From: Symbiodinium natans
Taxonomy: Eukaryota > Sar > Dinophyceae > Suessiales > Symbiodiniaceae
NCBI GenBank assembly: GCA_905221605.1
Contig: CAJNDS010002276.1
Location: forward strand, 43,857 to 107,856
Direction: 5' to 3'
Length of the DNA: 64,000 bases
Part shown: piece by piece, positions 1 through 13,795 of the stretch
How the letters are laid out: every line of letters starts with the position of its first letter
Position numbering within the stretch: position 1 is the stretch's first letter
Notes under the pieces: generated by a model
What the model was told of the DNA's origin: nothing
The model's database searches: none
What the model saw: only the letters and a program-made list of their open reading frames with translations
Translations under genes and position numbers: made by a program

Positions 1-1
1 G

Positions 2-2670
<2,669 letters not shown>

Positions 2671-4750
2671 TCGGGCGTGTGACCCCAACCAACCCGCTTC
2701 GTGAACCTCGCGCGCCGTTTGAAGCCTCGCTTCCAAACGCTCTTCTGACCGACCCCTGGCTCGCAATCCAAACTTTGCCGTTGTGCTGCTCGCAAGGCTA
2801 AATGCCCTGGATTAGCCGAAGGATTTGAGCCATGGGGGCCCTTCTAAGGGAGCATAGGGCACCGGGATTCGGTGGAATTTGGAATCTGCCCACTTTGACG
2901 CTTAGAACAAAGCAAAAAAGGCCCGACTCAACAGGACGTATAGAACAACGCAAAACGCAAGTTTTAAAACTTCCTCCTCCGCCGGTCTTTGGGTCGGTCG
3001 CCCGCTTCTCCCACCCTCCGCCGGTCCTTGGGTCGGTCGCCCTGTTTTTGCAGGATCCGCGTTGGTTCTCGGGGTGCCGGTTGCCCCGGGGGGTCCTTGG
3101 GTCCCCCTCCCGTGGGCCTTTATGCAAGCACATGGGGACAGATTCTAAATTCATCTAGGTTTTTCTAGTTGGGGGGGCTGCCCTGCTTGGTCCCTTCCTG
3201 GGACCCTGCAGGGGCCCCACAAAACTGATACGGAGTTACAGGTAAACTTAACAAATTTGTATTTTTCTTTCCTCGCTCACTTGCCCGCAGCCGCCTCAAG
3301 GGTCAGGAATCCTATCAGAGTGCCCAGCCTAGGTATGCACAGTAGGACACTCTGAGGCTGTACAGTCTGTACATGAACGAAGCCATGCCGCCAAACACCC
3401 ACACCACCCGAACCCCACATCACCCCAACCACCCACATGACCCGAACCACCAAGACCGCCCCAAGCCACCCGCCCCCTGAGCCACCCACGCTGACGAGCC
3501 GCCATCCGCACCGCCCGCCACCAGTGTGAAGGCCCCCCCTCTCCCAAAAGGCTGCGAACTAGCCCTAAACCCTAAACCCTCATAGCGTCATCCCTGCAAA
3601 GGGCGCCCAAATCCTCCAACTACCCCAAGCTGCCCAAGCCGAAGCCACCCAAGAAACTCCCTAAGCCCTGAGGCACCCTAAAATGGCGGGGGGTGGGGTC
3701 GGCGGCACTGGCGGTAGCCATTAAATAATTATAAGGGTCCCAGCTGGCTTGGGCAGATTGTCTCGGCAATATGGCAATATGGGTTCTGATGCCGCCCCCG
3801 CGCGCCTGAAGGCTGCCCGCAAAATGCTGCACCTGTGCAGGGTACAGCCTATACGGCTGACTCCAAAACATGAGGCACACCCACCCTCAACCCTAAACCC
3901 CAAACCGTAACCCTTTATCACTCGGCCCTCGTCCCGGCCTTGGCCTGGAGGAGGGAGAGGTTGGACGTGGCATTTGCCAAGTCGCCTCCCAAAAACGCGA
4001 GGAAAAGTCCAGCTCCCCATGCGAGCACAGATGCTTGTGCCCTAAGTAAGCCCTCTGCCCTAAGCCGCCCTCAGCCCTCAGCCCTCCGCCCTTAGCCCTC
4101 AGCCCCAAACCCTAACCCCGCTAAGCCCTACCCAAGCCCTAAACCCTGAGGCTTCGAAAGCTATGTTGGCTTCTCTTAGAGGGTGTTGGAGGCTGTGTTG
4201 GCCGGGTCCTGGAGGATGTTGGCCCCTCTTCTTGGAGGCGTTGGAGGGTGCTCTGCTGGGGCTGCTGGGATGGGCTGGGCTGGGCTTGGAGGCCAGGGGT
4301 GAACGTAGAGAGCCATCTCAAACATTCTCAGACTCTCGCCCTGACTTTGCACCCCTAAACCCTCGAGGCCTAAACCTTAAGCCCCAAGCCCTTGTCAGAA
4401 AAACACCTCCCAACAAATGGCGCCTCGGAGCCGGCGCTCCTGAACCGTCCGTGGCCTCCGCAGACATTCAGATATCCAAACCCCCGGCAATGTTTTGGGG
4501 TCGGCTATGGACTCCGCCGAACCGAAGCCCTGCCAGCAAAAAGAGGGAAGCCCCGTGAACCAAAGAACCGTGGAGGCTTGGAGGACCCTGGAAGTCGGGG
4601 GCGGGAACGCCAAGGCGAGCTGAGGCTCTGACCTGGAGATCTTCCATATATGTCGCCCATGCGTATAAGAAAGTAAGAATGCACAATGTAAACATACCTG
4701 ATCTTTGTCTATATGCATTTTGTTTTTCATATGATTTAGTTTGTGTACAT
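2671..4750. other. Low-complexity intergenic DNA, no supported gene
   Basis: Contains a two-copy repeat of a CCTCCGCCGGTC..TTGGGTCGGTCGCCC block (about 2970-3045), a C-rich stretch of CCACCC motifs (3390-3495), scattered and decayed CCCTAAA units (3560-3580, 3885-4150, 4350-4390) and a TTGGAGG-rich block (4180-4300). Both strands have ORFs of 70-130 codons, but they overlap one another and are Pro/Gly/Arg-rich. I see no splice-bounded exon. Confidence 0.6.
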
Positions 4751-5454
4751 AGATGGCTCCACGTCATCATGGCTCTGAGAGCGGCGCAAGTCCTTTGACG
4801 ACGAGGGTTGCGTGGCCTCGAAAACGAGCAACAGGTGAGCTCGCCGTTAGTTTCTCTGGGCCTGCTTGGTCACTCCTCTGATCTCCTACGGGAAAGGTCC
4901 CTCTGTAAGAGGCACAAAACCATGCCACCCCGATTGAAGGAGAGAGGCGCGCCTTGCCTCAACAAAATCAATTAAGTTGGAAGATGGGCTCGCAAGGCCC
5001 TCCTATCATCTTCTCACCAATGCGATGGGCCACTTGCTCACAAAGCTGGAAGCCAGTGGTGAAAAAAAACAATTGCTTGCACGAGCCACGAGATCTTAAA
5101 GGAAGAGATTCCCGAGTTCTCGCACCCCCCCTTCTTCCCGCGCCTGGAGGGACTCCACTTCGGGAGGCTCCGGCATGCCGGGGAGGTTCTCCTGCGACTT
5201 TAAGCGGCCAGAAGGAAATCTGCGCGAAAAGGAGGAGTGAAGTCTCTGGTTTCATTCTGGGGACGCACTCCCCCACCCCCCACCTCACGCCCCCCCAAAA
5301 AAAAAAAACGATCTCCGAAACCCCGGGACGGATTTTAGAAGGGCCTCCAGCGGCCGCGGCTCAACCATGCTTGGGGGAGGCCTGGCAGTCGCTTGTCTGC
5401 CAAGGAAGTTCCTTTCGGAAAACTTCGGGTGCAGGTTTCTTGAGAGGTGTTTCG
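4751..5454 (+). other. Possible exons, unassigned
   Basis: An ATG at 4770 opens a short reading frame that ends at a GTGAGC donor-like site near 4832. Further ORFs on both strands (4954-5460 plus, 4968-5288 minus) are open but match no family I recognise. An A10 and C-rich tract near 5285-5310 argues that part of this is non-coding. Strand and boundaries are unresolved. Confidence 0.2.
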
Positions 5455-5573
5455 TTGTAGGGTTGGGATGTTCCCCCCCTTATGCTAAGAGTCCTTCATG
5501 GGGATCATTGCACCCGCTACTATTATCCCTACTAAGGACTTTTAGTATAAGGGGGGACATCCTAATTGTAGGG
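5455..5573. mobile_element. Introner/MITE-like element, family A copy 1 (8-bp TSD)
   Basis: An 8-base direct repeat TTGTAGGG (5455-5462 and 5566-5573) flanks a 103-bp element. Its ends form terminal inverted repeats of about 33 bases: the left end begins TTGGGATGTTCCC and continues to CTAAGAGTCCTT, and the right end, read in reverse, gives TTAGGATGTCCCC to CTAAAAGTCCTT. A second copy with the same TIR and a different 8-bp duplication lies at 38307-38428. Removing the element and one duplication joins the flanking plus-strand frames. The flanking protein is not recognisable, so intron status is an inference; element status is seen directly. Confidence 0.85.
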
Positions 5574-6480
5574 CGTGGATTGATCCAGACTTGCATCACT
5601 CACAGGCATACTTCGGAACAAGCAAATCTTGGAGAGACCGGTGAAAAAGAATAGAATCCAGGTCTTGGCCTATATACATTTAACACAAAACACGGGGATC
5701 ACTTCCGCGTGGTCACACGTCGCTTGTTTTTTCTAGGGGATGCCTCGGCGCCCAGCTCAGCAAGACTGGTCCTCGTGAAAACTTTCGAGCCACAGGAGCC
5801 GCGAGGACGGCTTCGGAGTGTCATCGGCAACGACAGCGAGAAGATGCTCGATACCATGAGGGAGACTGAAGTAGGCGCTGTCCCAGTCATAGGCTTGGTC
5901 CCCCAACATCACCCACACCGCCTACACCGTTCAAAAAAAGAGCGAGGGCATCAGTAGTCATCAGTAATTAGCTGCGTTCGGTGCTGGCACGAGCTGCTTG
6001 AATCTGTTGTCTCCTCTATGAATTCTAAAAGGGTTCTATACATTTTCTTTTTTCCGCTCTATTTGGTTCCTGATTTTTCGGAGCTTTGATCGCAGGTTTT
6101 TAGTTGTTCCATTCGTTTCCTCTTCATTTGCAATTCAAAACCTAAAGGAAATGTTTGAACGATCTCTAGAGTTAGCTCGCGATCTCCACAAAAGAGTCGT
6201 ACACCCTAAACCATCGAGCCCCAAAACCCTATAAAGCCTAAAGCCCGAGCTGATGTCGTCTCAGATCAGTGCCCAAAGTGTGCTGAAAGAAAACAGAAAC
6301 TCCGCTGCGCTGATTGTCGGAGGGAACATTTCTTCCGTGCATCTATGTGCATCTGCCCAGTGAAGTGAATTGCCAATTTGGCCATGTCTGCACACCTGGA
6401 TGTCATTTTGTTTTGTTTTTTTGTTTTGCTCGCTCTTTTACTCCTGCCCACTTTGTGTCCGGTCAGTGAAGGGGTCCTAC
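5574..6480. other. Unassigned region with possible exon at 5740-5950
   Basis: A pyrimidine-rich stretch ending TTTTTTCTAG at 5739 is followed by an 80-codon plus-strand frame containing KTFEPQEPRGRLRSVIGND and VGAVPVIGLV, which looks protein-like but matches nothing I know. The minus strand is also open. From 5990 to 6480 I see only T-rich sequence and a few CCCTAAA-like units near 6200-6245. Confidence 0.25.
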
Positions 6481-6501
6481 GGAGCCTACGAGGCCCTACG
6501 A

Positions 6502-8690
6502 CTACGACAGGTGTCGCAGCGGCAGGCGGCTCGGCCCCTCGGCCTCTGCGAGGTCGAGAACGCGGTCGAGCGGCGGACCCGCAATGCTGGTGGCTTGCGG
6601 CGGTTGGGGCCATGGCTGCCCAAGGGCAGTGCTTGCGACTGCCTGCTGCACTGCGACAGACAGCATGCCCCACCAGCGACGCGTCCAGCCGGAAGACGCG
6701 GCGGCGCGCAGGGCTGGCGGCGCTCTGTAGGACCGCAGTCGGACCAGGTCTCGCACCAGTTGCTGCGCGTCGCTGTTGAAGCGCCCTCCGACCTCGCTGC
6801 CAAGCACCAGGAGCTTCTGCGGCCCTTGGTTCTCGGAGCTCCGGGTACTGTAGGTGGCCGCCTTGCATCGCTCCGCTGCCCGCAGGGCGGCGCCGTCGAC
6901 GTCGGCCGTGCATGGCTGTGGTTGCCCCGTGCGTATCGTGCGTGTAAGTGGCGATACCAGCGTCGCATCGCAGCATAGCGCGGATCCGTTAGGCGTCGCC
7001 CCGTAGATGACCACGTCTAGGCTGCGTCTGTCCTCCGTGCGCACTCCAGGCGCCGTGGTGTGCACGAGCCATTGTTGTGGCACCACCTGCCCTTCGGCAC
7101 CGACGGCCTCGCGCGCAACGCGGACCCACGCTCGCTCGACGACCTTGGCGCGTCGGGCGAGCAGGCCGGTTCGCGGGCAAGCGAGCGCGTGGTCACCGAG
7201 GCGGTCGACTTGCGCCCCACAGCCGGGTGCCGGGCCGCACCTGCCGTGGCAGAGGGGGAGTGGCATGCGCAGGCGGCGGCGGAGCGCGAGTTGCATGGCC
7301 TGGTGGGGCGCAAGCGTCGTGGCTGGCTCGGCTGGTATGGCAGTGAGCCAGGACCCTGCATGAGGCCCCGATTGGGACCGCACCAGCGCCCGGGCATCCG
7401 GCAGCATAGCCGGCAGCATCATACTGTCGCGGAAATCTTGGTTGCGAGTGCGCGACGCATGAAACTGCCAGCCATGTGGCCAGTCTCCCGGGGCCGGGCG
7501 GGCTCCTTGGAGGATCTCTCGCCAGCCTGGGCAGGCTTCCCAGCCTTCGGCTCGTAAAAGCTCACGGGCCTCGGCAGCAGCACACAGGCTGGGGGCATTG
7601 TCACCGCCATGCTCCAGTGCATCCCGGCAGCGCTCGGCAAACTCAGGCAGCCGGGCGTGGATCACCGGCAAAGCATCTGCAACGCCGGCCCAGTATGCTG
7701 CGGGGCTCGTACGCTCCGCCGATTGCAGTCCCAGGCCGCCGAAGTGGGCCGGCAACATCATGCGGAGCTTCTGGCTCATCCGCGCCCCCAAGGCATTGCT
7801 TGAGGGTATGCCAGACGGCTCGATCATGGGCGCGGGCGTAGGCGAGGATCTCCTGCGGCGGCACCGTGCGAAGGGCGTGGTTGGCGCGAGGGGAGGCGCA
7901 AAGCAGCAGGAGCAGCCATGAGCATTGCAGGTCCGGCAGCTTTGGCAGCTGGCGGAGTAGCTGCTCCTCGTCCTCGAGGCGGCGGGTTGCCCAGGCTTGG
8001 ATGAAATCCGGGTGCCCGACTGGGGTGCCCAGAACGACGATGCCGCGCTGATCAGAGCGTAGGTCACCTCGCCAAACTTCGTCACCGAGCTCCGCGATGC
8101 CTGGTGGCGGGGGCCCCTCGCGAGCGCCCATCACTCGTGTTTTGCCTAAATTGGACCCGATGCCACAGTGGTCGGCTACGGCCTCAACAGTGGTGTCCAG
8201 CGACGTCCTGGCGCGCTGCGTCGTGGTGATGTAGAGGTCGTCTAAAAACGCGAGCAGGCTCTCGTCGGGGCGAAGGGTAGTCGCCGCTCGGTGCAAGGCA
8301 TCGTGCTGCCCCAGGGCAAACAAGGCGGGGGCCAGTGGGTCGCCTTGCTCGCAGCCCTCGCCTTGCCGGATTTGGCGGCGTCGCCCCTGGTCGTCCCACC
8401 AGCTGTAGGTGGAGGGCCGGCCATAGAACAGACGCACAAACGGCAGCAGCTCACGCGCGGCTGCCCTGGACATGCAGTCGTATGCACTGCGTCCGTCAAG
8501 CGACACCAGTACCGTGTCCGGGCGCAGCGCTAGCGCGCCCGGACATGGGCTGCCAGAGCATCCATGCCGGCCCGCGCCTGCAGCGCAAATTGATGCGGGC
8601 GAGTGGCTCTGTCGAAGGTCCCGGCGCACTCCTTTGCGAGGGTGCGTGACACCAGGCGGCGAAACGTGTCCCCGGTACAGGGACCTGACT
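6502..8690 (-). pseudogene. Non-LTR retrotransposon reverse transcriptase, frameshifted, 5'-truncated
   Basis: Reads on the minus strand from about 8690 down to the stop at 6502. The order is: a segment with RRLVSRTLAKE and HQFALQARAGMDALAAHV; the RT core with LVSLDGRSAYD, the QGDPLAPALFALG motif and the catalytic AFLDDLY (YxDD-like) box; a thumb-like region with PAHFGGLGLQSA..PAAYW; then a Cys/His segment (GRCGPAPGCG, GDHALACPRTG) and a C-terminal domain with LDVVIYGA and LGSEVGGRFN. At least two single-base frameshifts break it, one near 8531-8535 (between DALAAHVRA and LALRPDTVLV) and one in a C-run near 7781-7790. Known biology: this RT type is abundant in dinoflagellate genomes. The copy looks dead unless the shifts are sequence errors. 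The 5' boundary near 8690 is approximate. Confidence 0.88.
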
Positions 8691-9317
8691 AAGTCATGCC
8701 TTGGTCATGCCCGGGAGGCCTTTCCCCAAGTAAGCGCTTGATTCCAGAAGTCACAACAAGTCATGCCCGAGGCCCCTTCCCCCAAGTAAGCGCTTGCGCC
8801 AAAGATGTATATATTGAGCTTAGAAGTTTGGGGCCTGCTCGACGAGGCCTTCACGCCAATGAAAAAACACGTTTTGGGGAGTTCTAGGGAGGCTTGAAGA
8901 GGTTTAGGATGTTTGTTGAGGGGGTGAGGGTTTTAAGGGGGTCAGGGGGTTTGTTGAAAGGGTACCTCATGGATCTTGGACCCCCGCCTGTGACCCCCCT
9001 GAGAAACGCCCGAGCAAACATATTTTGCGTCTGGTTGAACGATACCCTGTCCTAGATGTGTAAATGGGGTTGAACGATACCCTCGGGTTCGATCTGAAGC
9101 CACATGCCGATCAAAATCGATGTGGCATGAAGGATTCAAACTAGTTGCTGTGCCAAGGGCGAAACAGTTCACCATGTAAGCGCAACAAAGATATGCTTGA
9201 AACTACGTCCTCAATGACAACGCCCTAACACTGCACTTGCTTGGCGTTTGGATGTTTCCAAGATGTTAAACCAGCAATGAATCGGTTTGCATGAAAAACC
9301 TTGCACTTCCTAGGCGT
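8691..9317. repeat. Spacer interrupting the RT, with a tandem duplication
   Basis: Two imperfect copies of about 60 bases, each containing GTCATGCCC.. and CCCCAAGTAAGCGCTTG, lie at 8692-8735 and 8770-8798. The rest, to 9317, is unassigned. The repeated phrase GGTTGAACGATACCCT occurs at 9031 and 9068. This block separates two RT pieces that would be adjacent in an intact element. Confidence 0.6.
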
Positions 9318-9611
9318 TTAGGGAAGTGGGCACGACTTTTCAGAAAGCTTTCCCCGAGTGATTGATAGCATACACAAAAAATGGGTACGACTTTCACCAC
9401 TGCCTGTAGCGATGCCTCGTACCCCTCCATCCGCCTTCCGCAAAGCTGTCAGCCGCGTTCGCGCAAGACCATCAGCGACGTGTGCGGGGACCTGTGCTCG
9501 CGCCAGGTGGGTCGCGGCTCCCGCGAGGAGGTCCACCGCGTCGAGGTCCTGCAGCAACAGCTTCAGGTGCCCCGCACGCATGCCGGAAAGCGCCGCCTCT
9601 GCGAGCGTCAC
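9318..9611 (-). pseudogene. RT N-terminal fragment
   Basis: The minus-strand frame contains GMRAGHLKLLLQDLD and LTALRKADGGVRGIATG, the region that precedes the RT core in the element family seen at 6502-8690. It ends just where the 8690 fragment begins (IATG, then DTFRRLV), so the two may be one element split by about 700 bp of inserted DNA. The frame runs on into non-matching sequence downstream. Confidence 0.75.
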
Positions 9612-9705
9612 GGAGCGCAGCGGCTACAGCCTTCGCAGGCAGGCGGACTGGCTGCGCCGGTTCGTACTGCAGAGCAGCGGCCGGTATGGCGGTGATATGT
9701 GTGTA

Positions 9706-10450
9706 TTATTCATATGAACAATGCTGCGGCGTTCAAGCTTTATCGTTTTAGCCATGCGCGTGGTCTCGCACCAACACGTTGCATGCAACAGTGGCTCCGG
9801 CTTCACGGCAGACCCGGGCAGCGGCCCGTTCAAGCGGCAGTCCGCGAGAGCGCAGCAAGCCAGAGCGAGGGCACGCAGCCCGGTAGTCACGGAGCGGGTC
9901 AATGGGGCGGCAGCAGTGACAAGCTGCAGCACCGACAAGCTGCAGCACCGAGGGGCAAGGGCAAGCGAAGCCGGCGCAAGAGCAGGGTTCGGAAAACAGG
10001 TGCATTGATCACGAGCTCGGGGCAGTTGGGCAAGGTCGTGAGAAACCTCGAAGCAAAAGGCCCGGCGTGGGATTCCAACATGCCAAATGAGGGCGGGTCA
10101 AGCGTAGCGCGGAACTGGCCGGCGGAGGAATCGTTGTTCGCGCAGATATGTACAATTGTTCACATGAACATGCTGCGGCGTTCAAGCGTTAAGCCACGCG
10201 CGTGTCTTTTTGCTCGCACATACATGTGTGTACTATTGACATCGAAACGCAGCTGCAAAGTTCCCGTGGCAAAAAAAACGTTGCTGCGCTCGCGCTGTCG
10301 TCCCTGATTCAGTTGCTACGTTTTCGGCAACCACACGTGTATCTCCTTTTTTTCGCTCAAAAATGTGTGTGCACGCGTGGATTTCATTTTGTCCGCACAT
10401 ATTATGTGTGGACCATTCATATGAACATGCTGCGGCGTTCAAGCTGTCGT
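9706..10450. repeat. Three direct repeats around a decayed RT C-terminal fragment
   Basis: A block of about 30 bases (CATATGAACA.TGCTGCGGCG then TTCAAGC) occurs at 9710-9738, 10160-10187 and 10416-10443, each followed by a variant of AAGCCACGCGCGTG. Between the first two copies the minus strand encodes DYRAACPRSGLL and PLERAAARVCREAGA, matching the Cys/His C-terminal segment of the RT family, so this is a third fragmentary retroelement copy. Confidence 0.7.
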
Positions 10451-10619
10451 TAAGCCACGCGCGTGCGCTCCAACTACTGGGCACTATTCAGCTTCCTCGG
10501 TGCCCTTGCCGAAGACTATTTTTATTTGTTTATTGTTATGTTTTTCTTCTCGGGCCCTTTTCCTCCTTTTTCTAACGCACCATACGCACCTTTTTGCCGG
10601 CAATCCAGAGTCCCGGCCG

Positions 10620-11370
10620 TCAGTGCCTACTTGGTCCTACGGAGGCGCTCCTGCGCACGTTTGCAAGCACTTCGTGCAGCTCCGGCGCCTCTCCGGCGAC
10701 GTTGCACTCCCCCGCGAGCGGGAGTTCCAACAAGGACGCGGCGATGGCGCGCTGGGCAGCGACGGCGAGCAGCCCCGACCAACGGTCGACCCACGCCGCA
10801 CGCGCTGCCGCCCGGCGAGCTAGTGGCCGCCTCTGCTCCGAACCGGCCCCCAACCTCCACACCACCAAGCGGCAGCGGCGAGCGCGCACGAACTCGGGGT
10901 AGGTCTGGCGGCGTTTGCGTCGGGCGGCGCAATCCACAGCCCGACCGGGATGTGTCCGCCCGCGTCACGGGGCTGACGATGGTGACATCAACAGCTTGCT
11001 GCGCACAAAGACAACGCGTGCGCGACGACTTCGATGCGGCGGTCATCCGAGGACATCGATGTTCATGTCAGCCAGGCGAACGTTGCGGGCGACCCTCGCC
11101 CCGGCTTCATGGCACACCCACTGCCCGCTCGAGAGGGGGGGCGCGAGATGCGAGCACACCGGAAGTCGCACACGCAGCCCTGTGGTCGCCGAGGGGGTCC
11201 AGGCGACCTCGGCAGGCGCACGCGCGTGCGCGGTGCGACTGGCAGCGGCAAGCGAAGCCGTCGTAGCAGCAACACGCGGAAAAGTGGTGATGGCACCGTT
11301 AACTCTGCTGAGGTAGGGGAGACCGTGAAGGCGCGCGCAGCGTGTCGCCCGGCATCAGTGTGAGAAAGAT
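10620..11370 (-). pseudogene. Second RT C-terminal region, heavily frameshifted
   Basis: Minus-strand pieces in different frames read in order VLLLRRLRLPLP, VDVTIVSPVTRADTSRSGC, VEVGGRFGAEA and then WVDRWSGLLAVAAQRAIAAS with LAGECNVAGEAPELHEVLA. This is the C-terminal half of the same broad RT family as 6502-8690 but a different subfamily at the end. Several frame changes make it a pseudogene. Confidence 0.75.
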
Positions 11371-11639
11371 GCAAATCAAGCGCGCGCTCGTCACTGGCGA
11401 GGGCAGCACGATACTGCTAGCCTCGCAAAAATTTCCAAAACTCGCGTTCTTCCTGCCCTGGCCGCGCCTGCAGCAGCGCATCCCACGCGGGAGCGGCGTA
11501 GCCCTGCTCGCGGAGGCAGGCGGCTGCGTGCCGTGCTGCTGAGAGGCAGCACGGTCTCGGTGGAAGACTGCTGTTTTCCTCCTGTCCACACGGTCCCTGT
11601 GTAATGGTGCCGCAGCCAAGGAACAAGCAATCAAGTCAC

Positions 11640-12095
11640 GGCAACCAAGTCACGGCATGCGGCTAGCGAGGGGCGGGAGCAGGGAGGAATCAGCAAGGAG
11701 GTCAGGAATGTTGAGACATTAAGTGGCGCTTTGTCGTGTTTTCTTTCCCCTGCGCAGTTTTTGTGCAGGAATGCACGCACACCCATACCCAGCTGGTGTG
11801 CATAGGCAGGTGTGCGCACTGCACAGCAGCTCGTGTGCGCAGTGCGTGTGCACACCATTGCACACGCGTATGCAGTTCGGCTGCATACGCGGGAGCGCGC
11901 GCATTCGCGTGTGGGAACCTGTGCAGCTCGCGTGTACAATTGTGAGCGGAGACGCGAATGCGGCTTGTGGGTACAAGATACCACTCACGTGTGTAGGCGT
12001 GTGTGCGCGCCCGTACGCGACTCGCGTGTGCAAGTGACACGCTTTGTGCGTTTGCATGCGCATTGCAAGTCCTGAATCCTTAACAGATCTTCTGT
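11640..12095. other. GTGC-rich alternating DNA with hairpins
   Basis: Dense GTGTGCGC/GCGCACAC sequence, open in several frames because of its bias. At 11866-11890 a perfect 10-bp stem (GCGTATGCAG with CTGCATACGC) closes a TTCGG loop. No gene is supported. Confidence 0.6.
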
Positions 12096-12106
12096 GTGTT
12101 TGTGTA

Positions 12107-12152
<46 letters not shown>
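12096..12152. repeat. (TG)n microsatellite
   Basis: TG repeat interrupted by a few GC and TA steps. Confidence 0.9.
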
Positions 12153-12153
<1 letters not shown>

Positions 12154-12779
12154 GTTCGTTGACTAATTGTTGTGGGTGGTTGATGCTGCTGTTACATTCG
12201 CGTGTTGTGTTCTTGCTTGCATGTTGTTGCATGAAAACACGCCTCCTGCTGGCTGCATGCACGTTAGTCCGCCTATGCAGCGCCCAACCCTATAACAAAG
12301 TTGTTTGTGTTTGTCAAGTGAGTTGACGGTTTGTTTTGTGGGATGCTGTTGCAAGCGCGTGTCGTGTAAATGCATACGGCGTGGTTCATGCAGCATGACT
12401 CATGCTGTTGCATGACACATGCTTCGTGCAGCCCTACCAAAACTTCTTGGTTTGCGTGGTGTTCTGTGCGTGTCACTGTGTTGTTTTTCCCCCATCGGCG
12501 TGTTCATCCTTCGTGCATGTCACTGTTCTGTTCTCACATCTCAAGTTGCGCGTCCGTACTGTTCCCAAATCGGCGTGTTCATCCTTCCAGTGGCGCGAGG
12601 TGCGTGCCACTGTGCTATATCGGCGTGTTCATCCTTCAAGTGGCGTGTTGTGCGTTGCAAGCGCGTCGTGTTCATTTTTCTTCTTCTGTCCACTGTCCAA
12701 GAATGCCGATGCAGTTGAATTCGTTTTCAGGGGCATTGGATTTACGAAAGAAATAAGTCTCAAGTACTTGTAGTCCACC
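12153..12779. repeat. Unassigned DNA with a repeated GGCGTGTTCATCCTTC phrase
   Basis: The phrase ATCGGCGTGTTCATCCTTC or a near copy occurs at about 12494, 12571 and 12619, each followed by TGCATGTCACTG- or GTGGCG-type sequence, suggesting a decayed tandem repeat of 50-80 bases. The remaining sequence is rich in GCATG and CATGC. Overlapping ORFs in all plus frames are uninformative. Confidence 0.55.
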
Positions 12780-13795
12780 CCATCGGTGACCCAACTCTGT
12801 CCGACGATTGTCTGCCCGAATGGAACATCAAGGTATCCGATTCGTATCGGCCTGAGCTTATGCCGCCTGTATCGGGCCGAAACGAACCTCCAGGTATCAA
12901 CTGTATCCGCCCGAAACCTCAAATCATGCGGTCTGTATCGGCCCAAAAGGATTCTCAAGGTATCTGGCCCGTATCGGCCAGAGAAGAACCTGAAATTTCT
13001 ACGCCTAACTCCTACTTACGACGCCCCCCCCACCCCCCCGTTATGCATTAATTTCCTGGGTTTAACAGGCCAGGCGAGGTGCATAACGGACCCTAAGGAC
13101 ATGTGATCGATTTTTGCCTTTGGGCTCTTCGGTCGCTTGTAATCACAGAAAAAGCCGATCCCCCCATGGGCCAATAACGGAACTACGATGCCTGAGTTGG
13201 CAAAAGAGTTGGTGGCAAAGCAGTCTTCCGAAAATGCGAATCTCTATAAGAAGTTTCTTGGGGACGAGGCCTGCTGCGGGGATCTTAAGGCCCGGAGAAA
13301 TGTAAGCTCCCCACCCCCCACCTATACATTCCGTAATTTGCTAGAAATCCAGGGGCTGCCTCCTACAATTCATGGAGCTGCATCGGGAGCCGCAGAATGT
13401 ACGACGGACCCCCCCCGCCCATACATTCCCCGCCTCCCTACTACAATGTTGGGGATGTACCTCAAGAGACCAAGGCCTGGAGCCTGGAGCTGAGATCCAA
13501 TGAGACTGTCTGCTCGTGTTGCCCGTATCTACCCACCAAGCTAGGCATGTACCTCCCGGAGTAACATGAATTCGGCCGGGCAATGTCACAGCTTGAATCC
13601 ATGCAATGTCGGCACCTCAGACCTCTCTATACCGACCCCCCCGTTATACATTTTTGCCTTGGTGGCCCAATTTTCCCCCTAAGTACACCCCCCCCCGTTA
13701 TACATTAGTTAGGCGTGGGGATAACCTGAAGGTATCCGTTCTGCATCGGCCCGAAACGAACCTCAAGGTATCCGGCCTGCAATGGCTTGGAGTGC
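12780..13795. repeat. Dispersed short repeats (GTATCGGCC... and CCCCCCGTTATACATT)
   Basis: GTATCGGCCCGAAACGAACC and close variants recur four times at 12845-12975 and again at 13745-13775, each joined to CAAGGTATC. A separate motif, a C-run followed by GTTATACATT or GTTATGCATT, recurs at about 13030, 13640 and 13690, with inverted partners (AATGTACGACGG at 13396, GTGCATAACGG at 13079). This suggests decayed hairpin elements. No gene is supported. Confidence 0.6.

Noticed and set aside
3700-3730. Dinoflagellate spliced-leader-like GTAGCCATT
   Set aside because: Only nine bases match; the rest of the leader (TTTGGCTCAAG) is absent.
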